This document shows positions 37,192 to 46,175 of a DNA stretch of 64,000 nt, piece by piece; position 1 is the stretch's first letter; each line of letters starts with the position of its first letter. The notes below the pieces were generated by a model. That model worked only from the letters and a program-made list of their open reading frames with translations. It searched no databases and had not been told where the DNA came from. Source of the stretch: Nostoc piscinale CENA21 (GTDB lineage Bacteria; Cyanobacteriota; Cyanobacteriia; Cyanobacteriales; Nostocaceae); the NCBI RefSeq assembly GCF_001298445.1, contig NZ_CP012036.1:4638158-4702157 (forward strand). Direction: 5' to 3'. Made by a program: the position numbers and the translations under genes.

Positions 37192-37413
37192 TTACCATTC
37201 GCTGTAAGTAGCTTGGGTATTCGCCTGATTAGATTGATGTAACTGATTGGCGAAATATTCTGAGGTTGGCTCTTGATTAAGTACTTGCCCCAGCTGTGCT
37301 TCTATTGCCGCTGTTACCTCAGCACAAGAAGCACCCACAATGCCAGTGACTTTCTCTTGTACCCGACCGTCTGGATAAATTATGAATTCTAATGTCTCCA
37401 TGCTTTTGGCCAA
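37192..37413 (-). CDS. DUF2997 small protein
   Basis: 73 residues. It has the DUF2997 core: METLEFIIYPDGRVQEKVTG followed by GASCAEVTAAIEAQLGQVL. The C-terminal 20 residues are polar (SNQANTQATYSEW). It leads the operon with ycf35 and the ferredoxin gene and starts 39 nt before ycf35. The Met four codons in (METLEF) is an equally likely start. Function unknown. Confidence 0.88.
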   Translation of the reverse strand: MAKSMETLEFIIYPDGRVQEKVTGIVGASCAEVTAAIEAQLGQVLNQEPTSEYFANQLHQSNQANTQATYSEW

Positions 37414-37867
37414 CCACGATAGTAAGCTTGGACTGTACCCCTTAGCACAATGCTAAGAATCCTGTCCGGGGAACATTGTTACTTAGACACAAACTTGCCA
37501 TTTTTTAACTAATGTTCCATCTCTCAATATAAATATCTCAGAAAATTTACAAAAGTTATTATTTTAATAAGTCGGTACATCTGTCATTAGTTAGTCTCTC
37601 TTAACCTTCTAGAATAGTCAAGTTGAAAACTGAGCTGGTTAATTCAGGGATAAAAGCCTGTCAAACCAACACTCTTCGGTAGTATAGCTAGATCAGTCAG
37701 TCACAAAACTACGCAATTTATTGAAAAAGTTTATCATTATGATTAGATAAAACCTATTCTCTCTGTAGAGTGATATGGCAGGGAACGAACAGGTAAAAAG
37801 TTTGAAAGCTACTGAGGTTTGATTTTTCTTTGTCTTTCTTGTCCCATTTCCTAATAAATCAATATTT
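37414..37867. other. Divergent intergenic region, DUF2997 operon / ABC ATPase
   Basis: No gene. It contains the promoters of both divergent units and a small perfect hairpin at 37441-37457, cttagca-caa-tgctaag, only 28 nt upstream of the DUF2997 start. Confidence 0.6.
37441..37457. promoter_or_regulatory. 7-bp perfect hairpin or operator before DUF2997
   Basis: cttagca and tgctaag around a 3-nt loop. It is close enough to the ATG at 37413 to lie in the 5' UTR or at the promoter. Confidence 0.4.
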
Positions 37868-38626
37868 ATGACAACTGCTTCAATTACCGATTCCCTAGTT
37901 CCTAATCCTGTACCGAAATCGGCAATCATTCGTTTAGAAAATATCTTTAAAGTCTACGGTAGTGGCGAAACCGAGGTTAAAGCACTGAACAATGTCAATT
38001 TGACGATCAACGAGGGCGAATATTGTTCAATTATGGGGCCTTCCGGTTCAGGTAAATCCACAGCCATGAATATTATTGGCTGTTTAGACCGTCCTACAGG
38101 CGGACATTACTATTTAGATAATGTTGATGTTGCCCAAATGGATGATAAAGCTTTGGCACATATCCGTAACAAGAAATTGGGGTTTGTTTTTCAACAATTT
38201 CACCTTTTACCTCAACTCACAGCCTTAGAAAATGTGATGTTGCCAATGGCTTATGCTAATGTTAACCCCACAGAAAGACGCGATCGCGCCGTTGTCGCCC
38301 TCATACGAGTTGGTTTAGAAAAACGCCTGAACAACAAACCAAATCAACTCTCAGGCGGACAACAACAAAGAGTAGCGATCGCTCGTGCCATTGTCAACCG
38401 TCCGGTTGTTCTCCTTGCTGATGAACCCACAGGCGCACTTGACTCTCGCACTACCCAAGAAGTGTTAGACATTTTCACCGAATTAAACGCCAGTGGGATC
38501 ACCGTAGTCATGGTAACTCACGAACCCGATGTCGCCCGACAAACTCAGCGCATCGTTTGGTTCCGCGATGGTGAAGTCATACACTCCCACCTAACACCCA
38601 ACGATTTAACGCAAGTAGCTGTTTAG
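37868..38626 (+). CDS. ABC transporter ATP-binding protein (MacB/DevA-like)
   Basis: 252 residues. Complete ABC ATPase: Walker A GPSGSGKST (about residue 58), Q-loop VFQQFHLLPQL, signature LSGGQQQRV, Walker B VVLLADEPTGALD, and H-loop VMVTHEPD. The IFKVYGSGETEVKALNNV start and overall pattern place it in the MacB/LolD/DevA type that works with FtsX-like permeases and often membrane-fusion proteins (glycolipid or lipoprotein export). No permease or fusion protein lies next to it, so the partner must be elsewhere; the substrate is unknown. Confidence 0.9.
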   Translation: MTTASITDSLVPNPVPKSAIIRLENIFKVYGSGETEVKALNNVNLTINEGEYCSIMGPSGSGKSTAMNIIGCLDRPTGGHYYLDNVDVAQMDDKALAHIRNKKLGFVFQQFHLLPQLTALENVMLPMAYANVNPTERRDRAVVALIRVGLEKRLNNKPNQLSGGQQQRVAIARAIVNRPVVLLADEPTGALDSRTTQEVLDIFTELNASGITVVMVTHEPDVARQTQRIVWFRDGEVIHSHLTPNDLTQVAV

Positions 38627-38786
38627 AGGCTAGAGGTTAGAGGCTAGGAAAGGTATTAATCTTGAGATTTTGAAGTTACGCCACTACAGCCTTTTTATCT
38701 AACCTCTAGTCCCTAGCCCCTAGCCTCCTCTTTATACGTTATTTCGCATTGTTCTTTTTATCTAGCCCCTAATTCCTAGCCTCTTC
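38626..38786. repeat. Inverted STRR cluster (gaggctag / ctagcctc)
   Basis: gaggctagaggttagaggc just after the ABC gene is mirrored by aacctctagtccctagcccc and cctagcctc further on. The two arms can pair in a transcript and may act as a terminator between convergent genes. Confidence 0.7.
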
Positions 38787-39315
38787 ACAGACTGGAAGTT
38801 TTACCAGTTTCTGCTTGCGTTTCAATTGGCTGGACATCACTGTATCCCATTTCACCAGCTATGGTTCTAAACACTGACATTTGTGCTTCAAAATCTAATT
38901 TTTGAATTTGAGACAGCAAATCATTAATTGCGTTACCGGGTTCGTAATTATCAGGAAAATCAACTACTGTATCACCCATTGCTACTGCCCAAACATACCA
39001 AACTAATAATTGATTATTTTCTTTTAATGCACCATAAGCACGAGAATATTCTGTGTCTTTGCGGTTAACTATATCCCGCATTACATTTAATTGTTCTTCA
39101 CCAGAAATTTGTAAATAATCATTTAATAAAAGTGGTGCTAATTCAGGTTCAGCAGCAGCCGGAGCCGCAGGAGTAATAGAGTCTCCCATGTTTTCATAAA
39201 CAAGATAAAACCATGCTAGTTTAGCATCAGTATTTAACTTATTAAAGGCTTCTACAACACTTTGGGTTTCATTGCTTAATGCTTGAGAAGAGTTTTTTTC
39301 GTAACTGGCAGTCAT
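38785..39315 (-). CDS. Helical carotenoid protein (OCP N-terminal domain homologue)
   Basis: 176 residues, an all-helical domain matching the N-terminal half of orange carotenoid protein. It has KLAWFYLVYENMGDSITPAA (the helix and loop containing the carotenoid-contacting Tyr), NDYLQISGEEQLNVMRDI, NQLLVWYVWAVAMGDTVVDF (with the ring-stacking Trp) and LLSQIQKLDFEAQMSVF. There is no C-terminal NTF2 domain, so it is a stand-alone HCP. HCPs bind a keto-carotenoid and quench singlet oxygen or, in one clade, phycobilisome excitation. A CTDH that could deliver carotenoid is encoded 3 kb away. Confidence 0.9.
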   Translation of the reverse strand: MTASYEKNSSQALSNETQSVVEAFNKLNTDAKLAWFYLVYENMGDSITPAAPAAAEPELAPLLLNDYLQISGEEQLNVMRDIVNRKDTEYSRAYGALKENNQLLVWYVWAVAMGDTVVDFPDNYEPGNAINDLLSQIQKLDFEAQMSVFRTIAGEMGYSDVQPIETQAETGKTSSL

Positions 39316-39531
39316 AATTTATCACCGAGAAATTAACATATCAAACTAAGAGTTAACAATATTTAATTATTTAAATCTCCCTCCCAGAGAAAGACTTCTT
39401 TTAATTGTTAATTAAAACTTATCTCTATCTTTGAATAGAGGTAATAATCTCTCCCTAGATGGCAGTAATTCATAAATTCACCTTGATACAATCGCCCCAG
39501 CATTTAATAAAATTACACAAGGTGTTAAATT

Positions 39532-39906
39532 ATGGCTGATACAATAAAACCCAATCCCAATGAAGCTACTACCCATGATGCACAATTAGCAGCAGAAAAC
39601 ATGGCTAGTGGTGACGAGAAATTACAAAAAGTCGATTTTGATGCTGATTACGCAGCCGCACAGCAATTTAGCGTTAGTGAAATAGATCGCACTCCCGAAG
39701 GAGAAGCCGCCGCGCAAGCTGCAACTGCACCTAAATTAGAAGTTCCCGAAGCCGAAGATAGAACTACTGAAGCACAGCCTACAGGGAATCCTGATGATTA
39801 TTTAGGATTAGCGAAGGAAGTTGGCCGTTCTGATAATGAAGGTGTTTCTAATGTTAGTGATGATTTAGTCAAACAAGCTATAGAAAAGGGTCAACCTAAA
39901 AAATAG
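39532..39906 (+). CDS. Uncharacterised acidic protein (124 aa)
   Basis: Strongly acidic, Ala/Glu/Asp-rich product with no hydrophobic core segment, probably disordered. Recognisable blocks are KVDFDADYAAAQQFSVSEID, NPDDYLGLAKEV and NVSDDLVKQAIEKGQP. I believe similar proteins are widespread in Nostocales but know no function. It is divergent from the HCP gene with 216 bp between, so the two could share a regulatory region. Confidence 0.7.
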   Translation: MADTIKPNPNEATTHDAQLAAENMASGDEKLQKVDFDADYAAAQQFSVSEIDRTPEGEAAAQAATAPKLEVPEAEDRTTEAQPTGNPDDYLGLAKEVGRSDNEGVSNVSDDLVKQAIEKGQPKK

Positions 39907-39913
39907 TTATCTA

Positions 39914-39972
39914 AAGTATGAAGTATGAAGTGTGAAGTATTAATTATTATACTTTATGTTTCATGCTTCATT
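39914..39972. repeat. Tandem heptamer (aagtatg) with inverted partner
   Basis: aagtatg aagtatg aagtgtg aagtatt at 39914-39941, followed by tttatgtttcatgcttcat, which can pair back to it. Confidence 0.75.
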
Positions 39973-40077
39973 TTTAATTTATAGCTGTATTCTCATAAAT
40001 AATCACAGTTTTGATTCCTTAAGGTCTTTAAATTACTGGGGTTCTACTCAGTACTTTTCTATATAAAACAGTAACAG

Positions 40078-40716
40078 TTAACAACAATTTTGAATAACAT
40101 CTAGGAGTTCGCTAGGATGATTAATTAAAAAATCAGGTTTTTGCTTTAATAAGACTTCTGGAGAGTTAAATCCCCAAGTCACAGCGACTACCTTAATATT
40201 AGCTTTTTTGGATGCTTCTATATCTCTGGTTTCATCACCAACGTAAATCACAGCTTGAGTGGAAAGTTGTTTTTGTTTTAATAAATTATTGATGATCGTT
40301 GTTTTGCCAAAAATTGTGACTCCAGAATAAATAAAATCAAATAAGTTATCTAATTCGTGGTTATTGAGGAATGCTGTAACGTTTTCTTTAGAGTTAGATG
40401 TGATAATTCCTAACTTATAACCATGATTTTGCAATTCTGTGAGTGCTTCTTTGATTCCGGGAATTGGATGAAATTCGTGAATTTTATTCTTGAGTTCCGA
40501 TTTAACTTTTCTGAGGAGAAAGGGAATTTTAAGTAGAGATACACCTGAATATTTGATAATTTCTCTAGAAGTTAAATTTCTTAAATGAGCGAGTTGTTCA
40601 GGAGTGATTTGTTTATAGCCAAATTCTGTAGCTAAACGATTGGCAATACCAACAAGAGCATCTACTGTATCTGCAATTGTGCCATCAAAATCAAAAACAA
40701 TTACTTTCTGAGTCAT
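40078..40716 (-). CDS. HAD-superfamily phosphatase (phosphoglycolate phosphatase-like)
   Basis: The start at ATG 40716 (MTQKVIVFDFDGT) gives 212 residues and places motif I, FDFDGTIADT, at residues 8-17. Motif II is IITSNSKENV (about 115), then a Lys, and motif IV YVGDETRDIEASKKA (about 160). A helical cap follows motif I, as in the Gph/PgmB subfamily. The substrate cannot be read from the sequence. It overlaps the 3' end of queG by 26 nt on the same strand, suggesting cotranscription and coupled translation. Confidence 0.87.
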   Translation of the reverse strand: MTQKVIVFDFDGTIADTVDALVGIANRLATEFGYKQITPEQLAHLRNLTSREIIKYSGVSLLKIPFLLRKVKSELKNKIHEFHPIPGIKEALTELQNHGYKLGIITSNSKENVTAFLNNHELDNLFDFIYSGVTIFGKTTIINNLLKQKQLSTQAVIYVGDETRDIEASKKANIKVVAVTWGFNSPEVLLKQKPDFLINHPSELLDVIQNCC

Positions 40717-41662
40717 TATTTTGCCTAGATGCGTCAAGATTAGCACGGGCATTCCGTCTTAACATTTCTGGCTTAATCCGCCGCAACGCTGATGCCGGAA
40801 ATTGTTGATCCCACTCCTCATCTGAGATTTTTGCTAATTCTATCAGCTTGGGCGCGATATTCCCAGGATAAGGTTGAAAATCTGCCACGTCGGTTGTCTG
40901 GGCAAATCGCTGATTCCAAGGACAAACATCTTGGCAAATATCACAACCCGCCACCCAGCCTTGCAAATGTGATGCGATCGCCTCTGGTAATTTTTCCCCC
41001 CGATTTTCTATTGTATGATACGCAATGCAGCGATTAGCATCTACTACAAAGGGTTGGGTAATTGCACCAGTGGGACAAGCTGTTAAACAACGAGTACAGC
41101 TACCGCAATGTTGTGTATGGGGGCGATCATATTCTAGTTCCAAATTGGTCACAATTTCACCCAAAAATACCCAAGAGCCATACTCTCTGGTAATCACATT
41201 CCCATTTTTAGCAATCCAGCCAATTCCAGCTGTTTGCGCCCATACTTTATCCTGCACAGGGCCAGTGTCTGCATAATACCTCGCTTTTATACCTTCACCC
41301 AGAGATTCTAACCAGCTATTTAGCTGCTTGAGTTTCTTGTGCATTATCTTGTGATAATCTCGTCCCCAGCCATAGCGGGAAATTTTTGCATATTCTTCAC
41401 CTTCTGGACGCTGATGCGGAGTGTAATAATTCAGCGCCACACACACAAGCGATCTCGCTTCTGACATCACTAAACGAATATCTTGCCGCTTTGGGTTATC
41501 CATCCACTTCATATCAGCGTGATAACCCAGTGCTATCCATGCTTGCAGTCTTTGAACTTCTGTATGATCTACCCCTTCTACAGCAGCAATTCCCACTTTG
41601 TGGAAGCCTAACTCTACAGCTTTTTCTTTGATTGCCTGGTTAGTTACAGAATCTTGATTCAT
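40691..41662 (-). CDS. queG: Epoxyqueuosine reductase
   Basis: 323 residues. The enzyme performs the last step of queuosine synthesis in tRNA, reducing epoxyqueuosine with a cobalamin cofactor and two [4Fe-4S] clusters. The catalytic domain has ARSLVCVALNYY and YHKIMHKKL, DTGPVQDKVWA and AGIGWIAKNGN. The two cluster motifs are CGSCTRCLTACPTGAI and CDICQDVCPWNQRF. The C-terminus is shorter than in QueG proteins with HEAT repeats, as usual in cyanobacteria. The leading Met with DSVTNQAIKEKA fits. Confidence 0.95.
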   Translation of the reverse strand: MNQDSVTNQAIKEKAVELGFHKVGIAAVEGVDHTEVQRLQAWIALGYHADMKWMDNPKRQDIRLVMSEARSLVCVALNYYTPHQRPEGEEYAKISRYGWGRDYHKIMHKKLKQLNSWLESLGEGIKARYYADTGPVQDKVWAQTAGIGWIAKNGNVITREYGSWVFLGEIVTNLELEYDRPHTQHCGSCTRCLTACPTGAITQPFVVDANRCIAYHTIENRGEKLPEAIASHLQGWVAGCDICQDVCPWNQRFAQTTDVADFQPYPGNIAPKLIELAKISDEEWDQQFPASALRRIKPEMLRRNARANLDASRQNNDSESNCF

Positions 41663-42252
41663 GTGTTTGAGCTAAACTCTGCTCAAATTTTGGCTGCTTA
41701 ATTGTACACTTTACTGTCAAATCTGCCATATAAAATTTACCAATCTACCTATTTGTAAATTTTATTTGCAGTTTGTAAAGAAATAATGCAAGATAAAAAT
41801 GTTAGAAGCAAAACCACAAAAAATACTGCAAACCTCTGACTAGATTCTCCGCACACTTAACTAATAAACTGTGATGTCAGTTCTTCGCAAAGTATTCGCT
41901 GAAATGGGTATTGACCCTTTAACTGACTAAATCTGTGATATCCTCCCAACCTCAATGATTTGTCAAACACTGTTCCCAAATTTTTATCTGGGAACAAGTT
42001 CTTTCTTTGGGAATAGTGCAAGTTAACAATCTACTTCAAAAGCAGCTTTTTTTATTTTTACTTTTATATTCAAATTAATTTTGAGTGAAAGAATTCAGGA
42101 GTCAGAATTCAGAAGGATTAATAAATCAGGGCTTGACTAGATAGAGATTCTCATAGTCTCAAACTGCGATTTATCCAATCGTGACCACTTCTGAATTCTA
42201 TATTCTTTGTTCTGAATACTTACTTTTTAGTCGTCTTAATACTACTAATTTT
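41663..42252. other. Divergent intergenic region queG / CTDH
   Basis: No gene. Contains a hairpin at 41972-41995 (gttccca/tgggaac around a T-rich loop). It should hold the promoters of queG and the CTDH gene. Confidence 0.55.
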
Positions 42253-42672
42253 ATGAAAACTGCTGAATCTCTAGGTGGAATTCAAATTGCAGGAATTACA
42301 GAACCTTGCATCTTAGATTATTTTGCCAGTCTCAATGCGGGTCAATTTCAGCAAACAGCAGCACTGTTTGCTGAAGACGGTATGATGTATCCGCCTTTTG
42401 AATCTGGTATTGTAGGGAAAGAGGCGATCGCAGCCTATTTACAACAAGAAGCCCAAGGTATTCAAGCCTATCCCCGCGAAGGAATTATTGATAATATAGA
42501 AAATCACAGCATCCAAGTTCAGGTAACAGGTAAAGCTCAAACCTCTTGGTGTGGTGTGAACGTCATCTGGCTATTTATCTTGAACCAACAACGACAAATT
42601 ACCTACACCAAAATCAAACTCTTAGCTTCTCCCCAAGAACTATTAGCGTTGCGGTCAGAAAAGAGGGTATAG
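42253..42672 (+). CDS. OCP C-terminal domain homologue (CTDH), NTF2 fold
   Basis: I chose ATG at 42253 (139 residues); an upstream GTG at 42181 would add 24 unconserved residues. The sequence follows the OCP C-terminal domain: GIQIAGITEPCILDYFASLN, LFAEDGMMYPPFESGIVGKE, an alpha segment with PREG, VTGKAQTSWCGVNVIWLFIL and IKLLASPQELL. The Tyr in LDYF and the Trp in VIWLF align with carotenoid keto-group contacts. The Cys in SWCG is the type of residue that allows disulphide dimers in some CTDHs. CTDHs bind canthaxanthin/echinenone as dimers and transfer it to HCPs. No gene partner is adjacent; the HCP is 3 kb away on the other strand. Confidence 0.85.
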   Translation: MKTAESLGGIQIAGITEPCILDYFASLNAGQFQQTAALFAEDGMMYPPFESGIVGKEAIAAYLQQEAQGIQAYPREGIIDNIENHSIQVQVTGKAQTSWCGVNVIWLFILNQQRQITYTKIKLLASPQELLALRSEKRV

Positions 42673-43164
42673 AGTTTAGAGACTAGGGGCGAGAAAAGAA
42701 GTTTTTTTTGTTTAGTTCTCTTTTCAAGACTTATCAGTGCAGCGTCAAAAACGCTAATCTCTAATCCCTTGGTAACTCTTCCTTTACAGGATTTGATGAG
42801 TAGCCCCTATAAATCAAATAAATTTAATAAAAATTAGCATTTTACTTAACTCTTCTTAATATCTCCCTATCACCTATAGGACTCATATTGGATTTGTAAA
42901 AAAATCAGTACACCCAAATAAAGCTTCTTTTTTACTCCCCACTCCTGCTTGGTGAGCGGAGCCGAACCAACATTCCCTACTCCCTGACTACATGAGTAAA
43001 TTCGGAAATCAAACCGGATTCCTATATGCCTGATTAACACAAAAATAAACAACATAAGGCGCTGCACCAGCACAAATTAATGTGTAGAACATTCGCCTTC
43101 TTTGCTATTTATTCCTAAACAAGTATGTTTATCTGTCAAACTAAATTCATCTAGTAATTCTAGT
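42673..43164. other. Convergent intergenic region with repeats
   Basis: No gene. Contains scattered STRR-like tactccc units and a tggtgagcggagccgaacca palindrome near 42950-42970. The 67-codon ORF in this region overlaps the repeats and is not credible. Confidence 0.55.
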
Positions 43165-43590
43165 TTATTTCACCAATTCAGGAATTGTAGCTTCTAATTT
43201 CAAGCAATTAGCGCCATTAACTTGTAATTGGTACTCTACCTTGTCCATTAACCGATTCATAATCAGCCACCCATAACCCCCTTCTTGTTTATCTACGGGA
43301 TTCGGTGCTAGGTAAGTAGACATATCGTAGCCTTCACCATAGTCCCAAATTTCTAGGGAAATGTCTCGGTCTTTGAGTTCTAAACGCAGCAATACTGGTA
43401 AATTTGGCTGCTCTTTGTGGGCGTGACGCACCACATTAGAGTAGGCTTCTACCAAAGCCAATCGTAAACGACTGGATTGCCGAGACCAATCTACAGAATC
43501 TCCTAGCTTGACTTTCAAGCATCCCAGCAACCAGCTTTCGACGATGTTTAAATAATTCAAATCACTTGGTACATGAAGCTCACTTTTCAT
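43165..43590 (-). CDS. Anti-sigma-factor-like ATP-binding protein (RsbW/HATPase_c_2)
   Basis: 141 residues with a GHKL-type ATPase fold of the RsbW/SpoIIAB group: LALVEAYSNVVRHAHKE (N-box), LEIWDYGEGYD (G1-like) and GGYGWLIMNRLMDKVEY (G2-like). Such proteins phosphorylate STAS anti-anti-sigma factors and bind a partner. It starts 4 nt after the SpoIIE-type phosphatase gene on the same strand, so both form a partner-switching operon. The STAS partner is not in the window. Confidence 0.88.
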   Translation of the reverse strand: MKSELHVPSDLNYLNIVESWLLGCLKVKLGDSVDWSRQSSRLRLALVEAYSNVVRHAHKEQPNLPVLLRLELKDRDISLEIWDYGEGYDMSTYLAPNPVDKQEGGYGWLIMNRLMDKVEYQLQVNGANCLKLEATIPELVK

Positions 43591-43593
43591 TAC

Positions 43594-45264
43594 TTATAAA
43601 ACCTCTAGTGAAAGTATAGTTTGATCGTCTTCTTGAACTTGATTATTTGCTTGGATGCGAGCTAGTAAATGGTTCAGAGAAAGTGGTTGTGGCTCTGTTT
43701 GGAGAAGTTGCCAAAGACCTTCTTGGTTCAGCATAGGGTGGCTACTTGGCGAAAGATTAGCATCTGTTTGTTCGCATTTTAGTAACTCACTGGATACTGA
43801 TGCTTCAGTAATCCCATCACTAGCTAACAATAAAGTATCTCCAGTAGAAAGATGCAATCTTCCTGACTGTGCTTTCCAAGTAGGTAAGATACCTAAAGGA
43901 ATGCCACGGACTTTGAGATAGTTGGGTTGCTGGTTTGAGTCAGTTTGGCGAGACCATAGTAGAGGGTAGATATGTCCAGCATTAGCATATACTAGTTCTT
44001 TTGTACTAGGTGTGTAACAAGCTAATACGAGAGTAATAAAACAATTGTTACTAATTAAGTCATTGCATAAAGCATGATTCAGATTTTGGACGATGATATG
44101 GGGTTCGGCTGGTGTTTCTTGAGATAATTCGCGCCGCAGTACAGAAATTGCACTAGCCATGAATAAAGCCGCAGGTACACCTTTCCCGGAAACATCACCC
44201 ACTGCTAACCATAAATCGCCTTTGGGGTGAACAAATACCTCAAAAAAATCGCCTCCTACTTCTCGCGCCGGATAGCAGCAGGCTTGTAGTTTTGCCTCTT
44301 TGATATCAGGTAAGCTTTGGCGGAGCAAATTATGTTGAATTTGGCGTGCGACTTCCAATTCGGCGTGAATTTGCTCTTGTTTTTCTTGTAGGCGTTGATA
44401 AAGTTTCGCTTGAAAAAGAGCTAAAGCGGCTTGGTCGGCTACACCGGTAATCAATTTAATATCTTCATCGGGCCAAAGCTCATCACGTCCTACTTGATAC
44501 AGTGCAAGTACGGCTAATAGTTGCTGCTGATAGGTAAGAGGCACTACCAGATAGTTACAGGGGTTGCCATCAAAGGTTTCTTGATTGAGTTGATAATGAC
44601 GAGTTTCGACAACTTTCTCAAACAGACTATGGTCAAAAGCAAAATTTAATATAGAGGAATTGGCATCTTGATAAGAAAATTTATCATTGGTTAAGCGATC
44701 GCCTTCTACCGGGATCAGCAAGCAACAAGTAGCATCAAAGGTTTGTCCGATGGTGGCAACAATTTTCTGCAACATATTGCCATAATCGAGAGATTCTCGA
44801 ATTGCTGTTGTCACCTCATTAAACAAAGATTCTCGGCGTAGCGCCCGACGCAACTCTTGGGTGCGTTGTTTGACTAAACGATATGTCTCAGTAGCTTGTT
44901 CAACTAGTAACTTGAGCCGTTCAGGATTCCAAGGCTTGGTGATGTATTTGAAAACTTGACCGGAGTTGATAGCATCGACCAAATCTTCCACATCAGTAAA
45001 GCCAGTTAAAAGAATCCTAATCGTATCGGGAAACCTTTCTACTGTGCGACTGAGAAATTCGGTGCCATTCATTTCTGGCATTCTTTGATCTGAGATGATC
45101 ACGGCCATCTCACCTTCTTTCTCCAATATGTCCAGCGCACTTAGGGCATGATTGGCTTTAAATACTTGAAAATCTCGCCTAAAAGTGCGGTAGAGTAAAT
45201 CCAAATTATCTAGCTCATCATCGACAATCATGAGCTTGAGTTTTTCTACCTCTGTCTCAGTCAT
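43594..45264 (-). CDS. Response regulator with GAF and SpoIIE-type PP2C phosphatase
   Basis: 556 residues. N-terminal receiver (about 10-130): MIVDDELDNLDLL, phospho-acceptor Asp in IISDQRMPEMNG, Thr in RILLTGFTD and Lys in YITKPWNPERL. A GAF-like domain follows (about 150-290), then a short coiled coil and a SpoIIE/RsbU phosphatase (about 325-556) with CYPAREVGGDFFEVF, AVGDVSGKGVPAALFM and LLLASDGITEA carrying the metal-binding acidic residues. Receiver phosphorylation probably controls dephosphorylation of a STAS protein, opposing the anti-sigma-like kinase encoded directly downstream. A T7 run in the phosphatase domain (44244-44250) is in frame. Confidence 0.92.
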   Translation of the reverse strand: MTETEVEKLKLMIVDDELDNLDLLYRTFRRDFQVFKANHALSALDILEKEGEMAVIISDQRMPEMNGTEFLSRTVERFPDTIRILLTGFTDVEDLVDAINSGQVFKYITKPWNPERLKLLVEQATETYRLVKQRTQELRRALRRESLFNEVTTAIRESLDYGNMLQKIVATIGQTFDATCCLLIPVEGDRLTNDKFSYQDANSSILNFAFDHSLFEKVVETRHYQLNQETFDGNPCNYLVVPLTYQQQLLAVLALYQVGRDELWPDEDIKLITGVADQAALALFQAKLYQRLQEKQEQIHAELEVARQIQHNLLRQSLPDIKEAKLQACCYPAREVGGDFFEVFVHPKGDLWLAVGDVSGKGVPAALFMASAISVLRRELSQETPAEPHIIVQNLNHALCNDLISNNCFITLVLACYTPSTKELVYANAGHIYPLLWSRQTDSNQQPNYLKVRGIPLGILPTWKAQSGRLHLSTGDTLLLASDGITEASVSSELLKCEQTDANLSPSSHPMLNQEGLWQLLQTEPQPLSLNHLLARIQANNQVQEDDQTILSLEVL

Positions 45265-45452
45265 ATTTGACTTTTATTTCCGATACTTGTGTGGCGAGAC
45301 AATGGAATTTTTATCCCACCCAGTTACAACTTACAAACAAATCAAAAAGCTATCGCTCTTATCATAGAAGTTACATGGTTTGAACTGAGAAATTTACTCA
45401 ACGTTAGCTTCTTCCTCAATTTCTTCCAAGCTTGTTCAACCCTGAAATCACC

Positions 45453-46175
45453 TTATCCAACCAACCCAGAACGTAAAGCTCTAACTGCTGCTTGGGTACG
45501 GTCATCAGCGCATAGCTTATTCAAAATATTACGGACATGCGTTTTTACAGTCCCAACTGTAATATAAAGTCGTTCAGCTATAACAGCATTGCTACAACCT
45601 TCGACAATTAACTGTAACACTTCTAACTCGCGTTCTGTCAGGGTATAAGGGTCAATTATTTCCTCACTTTCCCCAGAGTCTTGATTTTGGGGGATATTTT
45701 TATTTTCGCTGGGAACAGTCTCCGGTTTAGGAGAATTTTCTTGTGCCTGTTGTAACACAATTCTGGCGATCGCTGGATCAATCCAAGCGTTGCCATTGTA
45801 AGTAACTCTGACAGCTTCTAGCAAATTATCAAATTTAATATCTTTCATACAGTAAGAGTCAGCCCCAGCAGCAAAAGCAGCCAGAACGGCTTCTTTATTA
45901 TCTCGAAGGGTTAAAATTAACACTTTGGTTGCATCTTCACCTGTAGCAATCGCTTTAATTTCTCTGGTCAGCGCAATTCCATCTTTATCTGGTAAACCAA
46001 TATCGACGATCGCAATATCTGGCTGTAAGATTTTTAACAGCTTTAAGCCTTCCACAGCATTGCCAGCTTCACCTAGTACTTCAATTTCGTCTCTTTGCTG
46101 TAGTGCTGTGCGAATACCAACACGGGTAAGGTCATGATCTTCGATCAAAACAATACGGATTTTACTCATTGTCAA
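45453..46175 (-). CDS. NarL/LuxR-family response regulator
   Basis: 240 residues. Receiver domain (about 5-125) with LIEDHDLTRVGIR, the phospho-acceptor Asp in AIVDIGLPDKDG, and Lys/Thr positions in LILTLRD and CMKDI. A polar linker of about 45 residues (PSENKNIPQNQDSGES) follows. The C-terminal LuxR helix-turn-helix (about 172-235) has LTERELEVLQLIVEG and TVGTVKTHVRNILNKL. It binds DNA as a transcription factor when phosphorylated. The partner kinase is unknown. Start ATG ACT ATG AGC; the second Met is equally possible. Confidence 0.93.
   Translation of the reverse strand: MTMSKIRIVLIEDHDLTRVGIRTALQQRDEIEVLGEAGNAVEGLKLLKILQPDIAIVDIGLPDKDGIALTREIKAIATGEDATKVLILTLRDNKEAVLAAFAAGADSYCMKDIKFDNLLEAVRVTYNGNAWIDPAIARIVLQQAQENSPKPETVPSENKNIPQNQDSGESEEIIDPYTLTERELEVLQLIVEGCSNAVIAERLYITVGTVKTHVRNILNKLCADDRTQAAVRALRSGLVG

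Noticed and set aside
41972..41995. Hairpin upstream of the CTDH gene as a terminator
   Set aside because: No plus-strand gene ends nearby and the stem is only 7 bp; it was left as an intergenic note.
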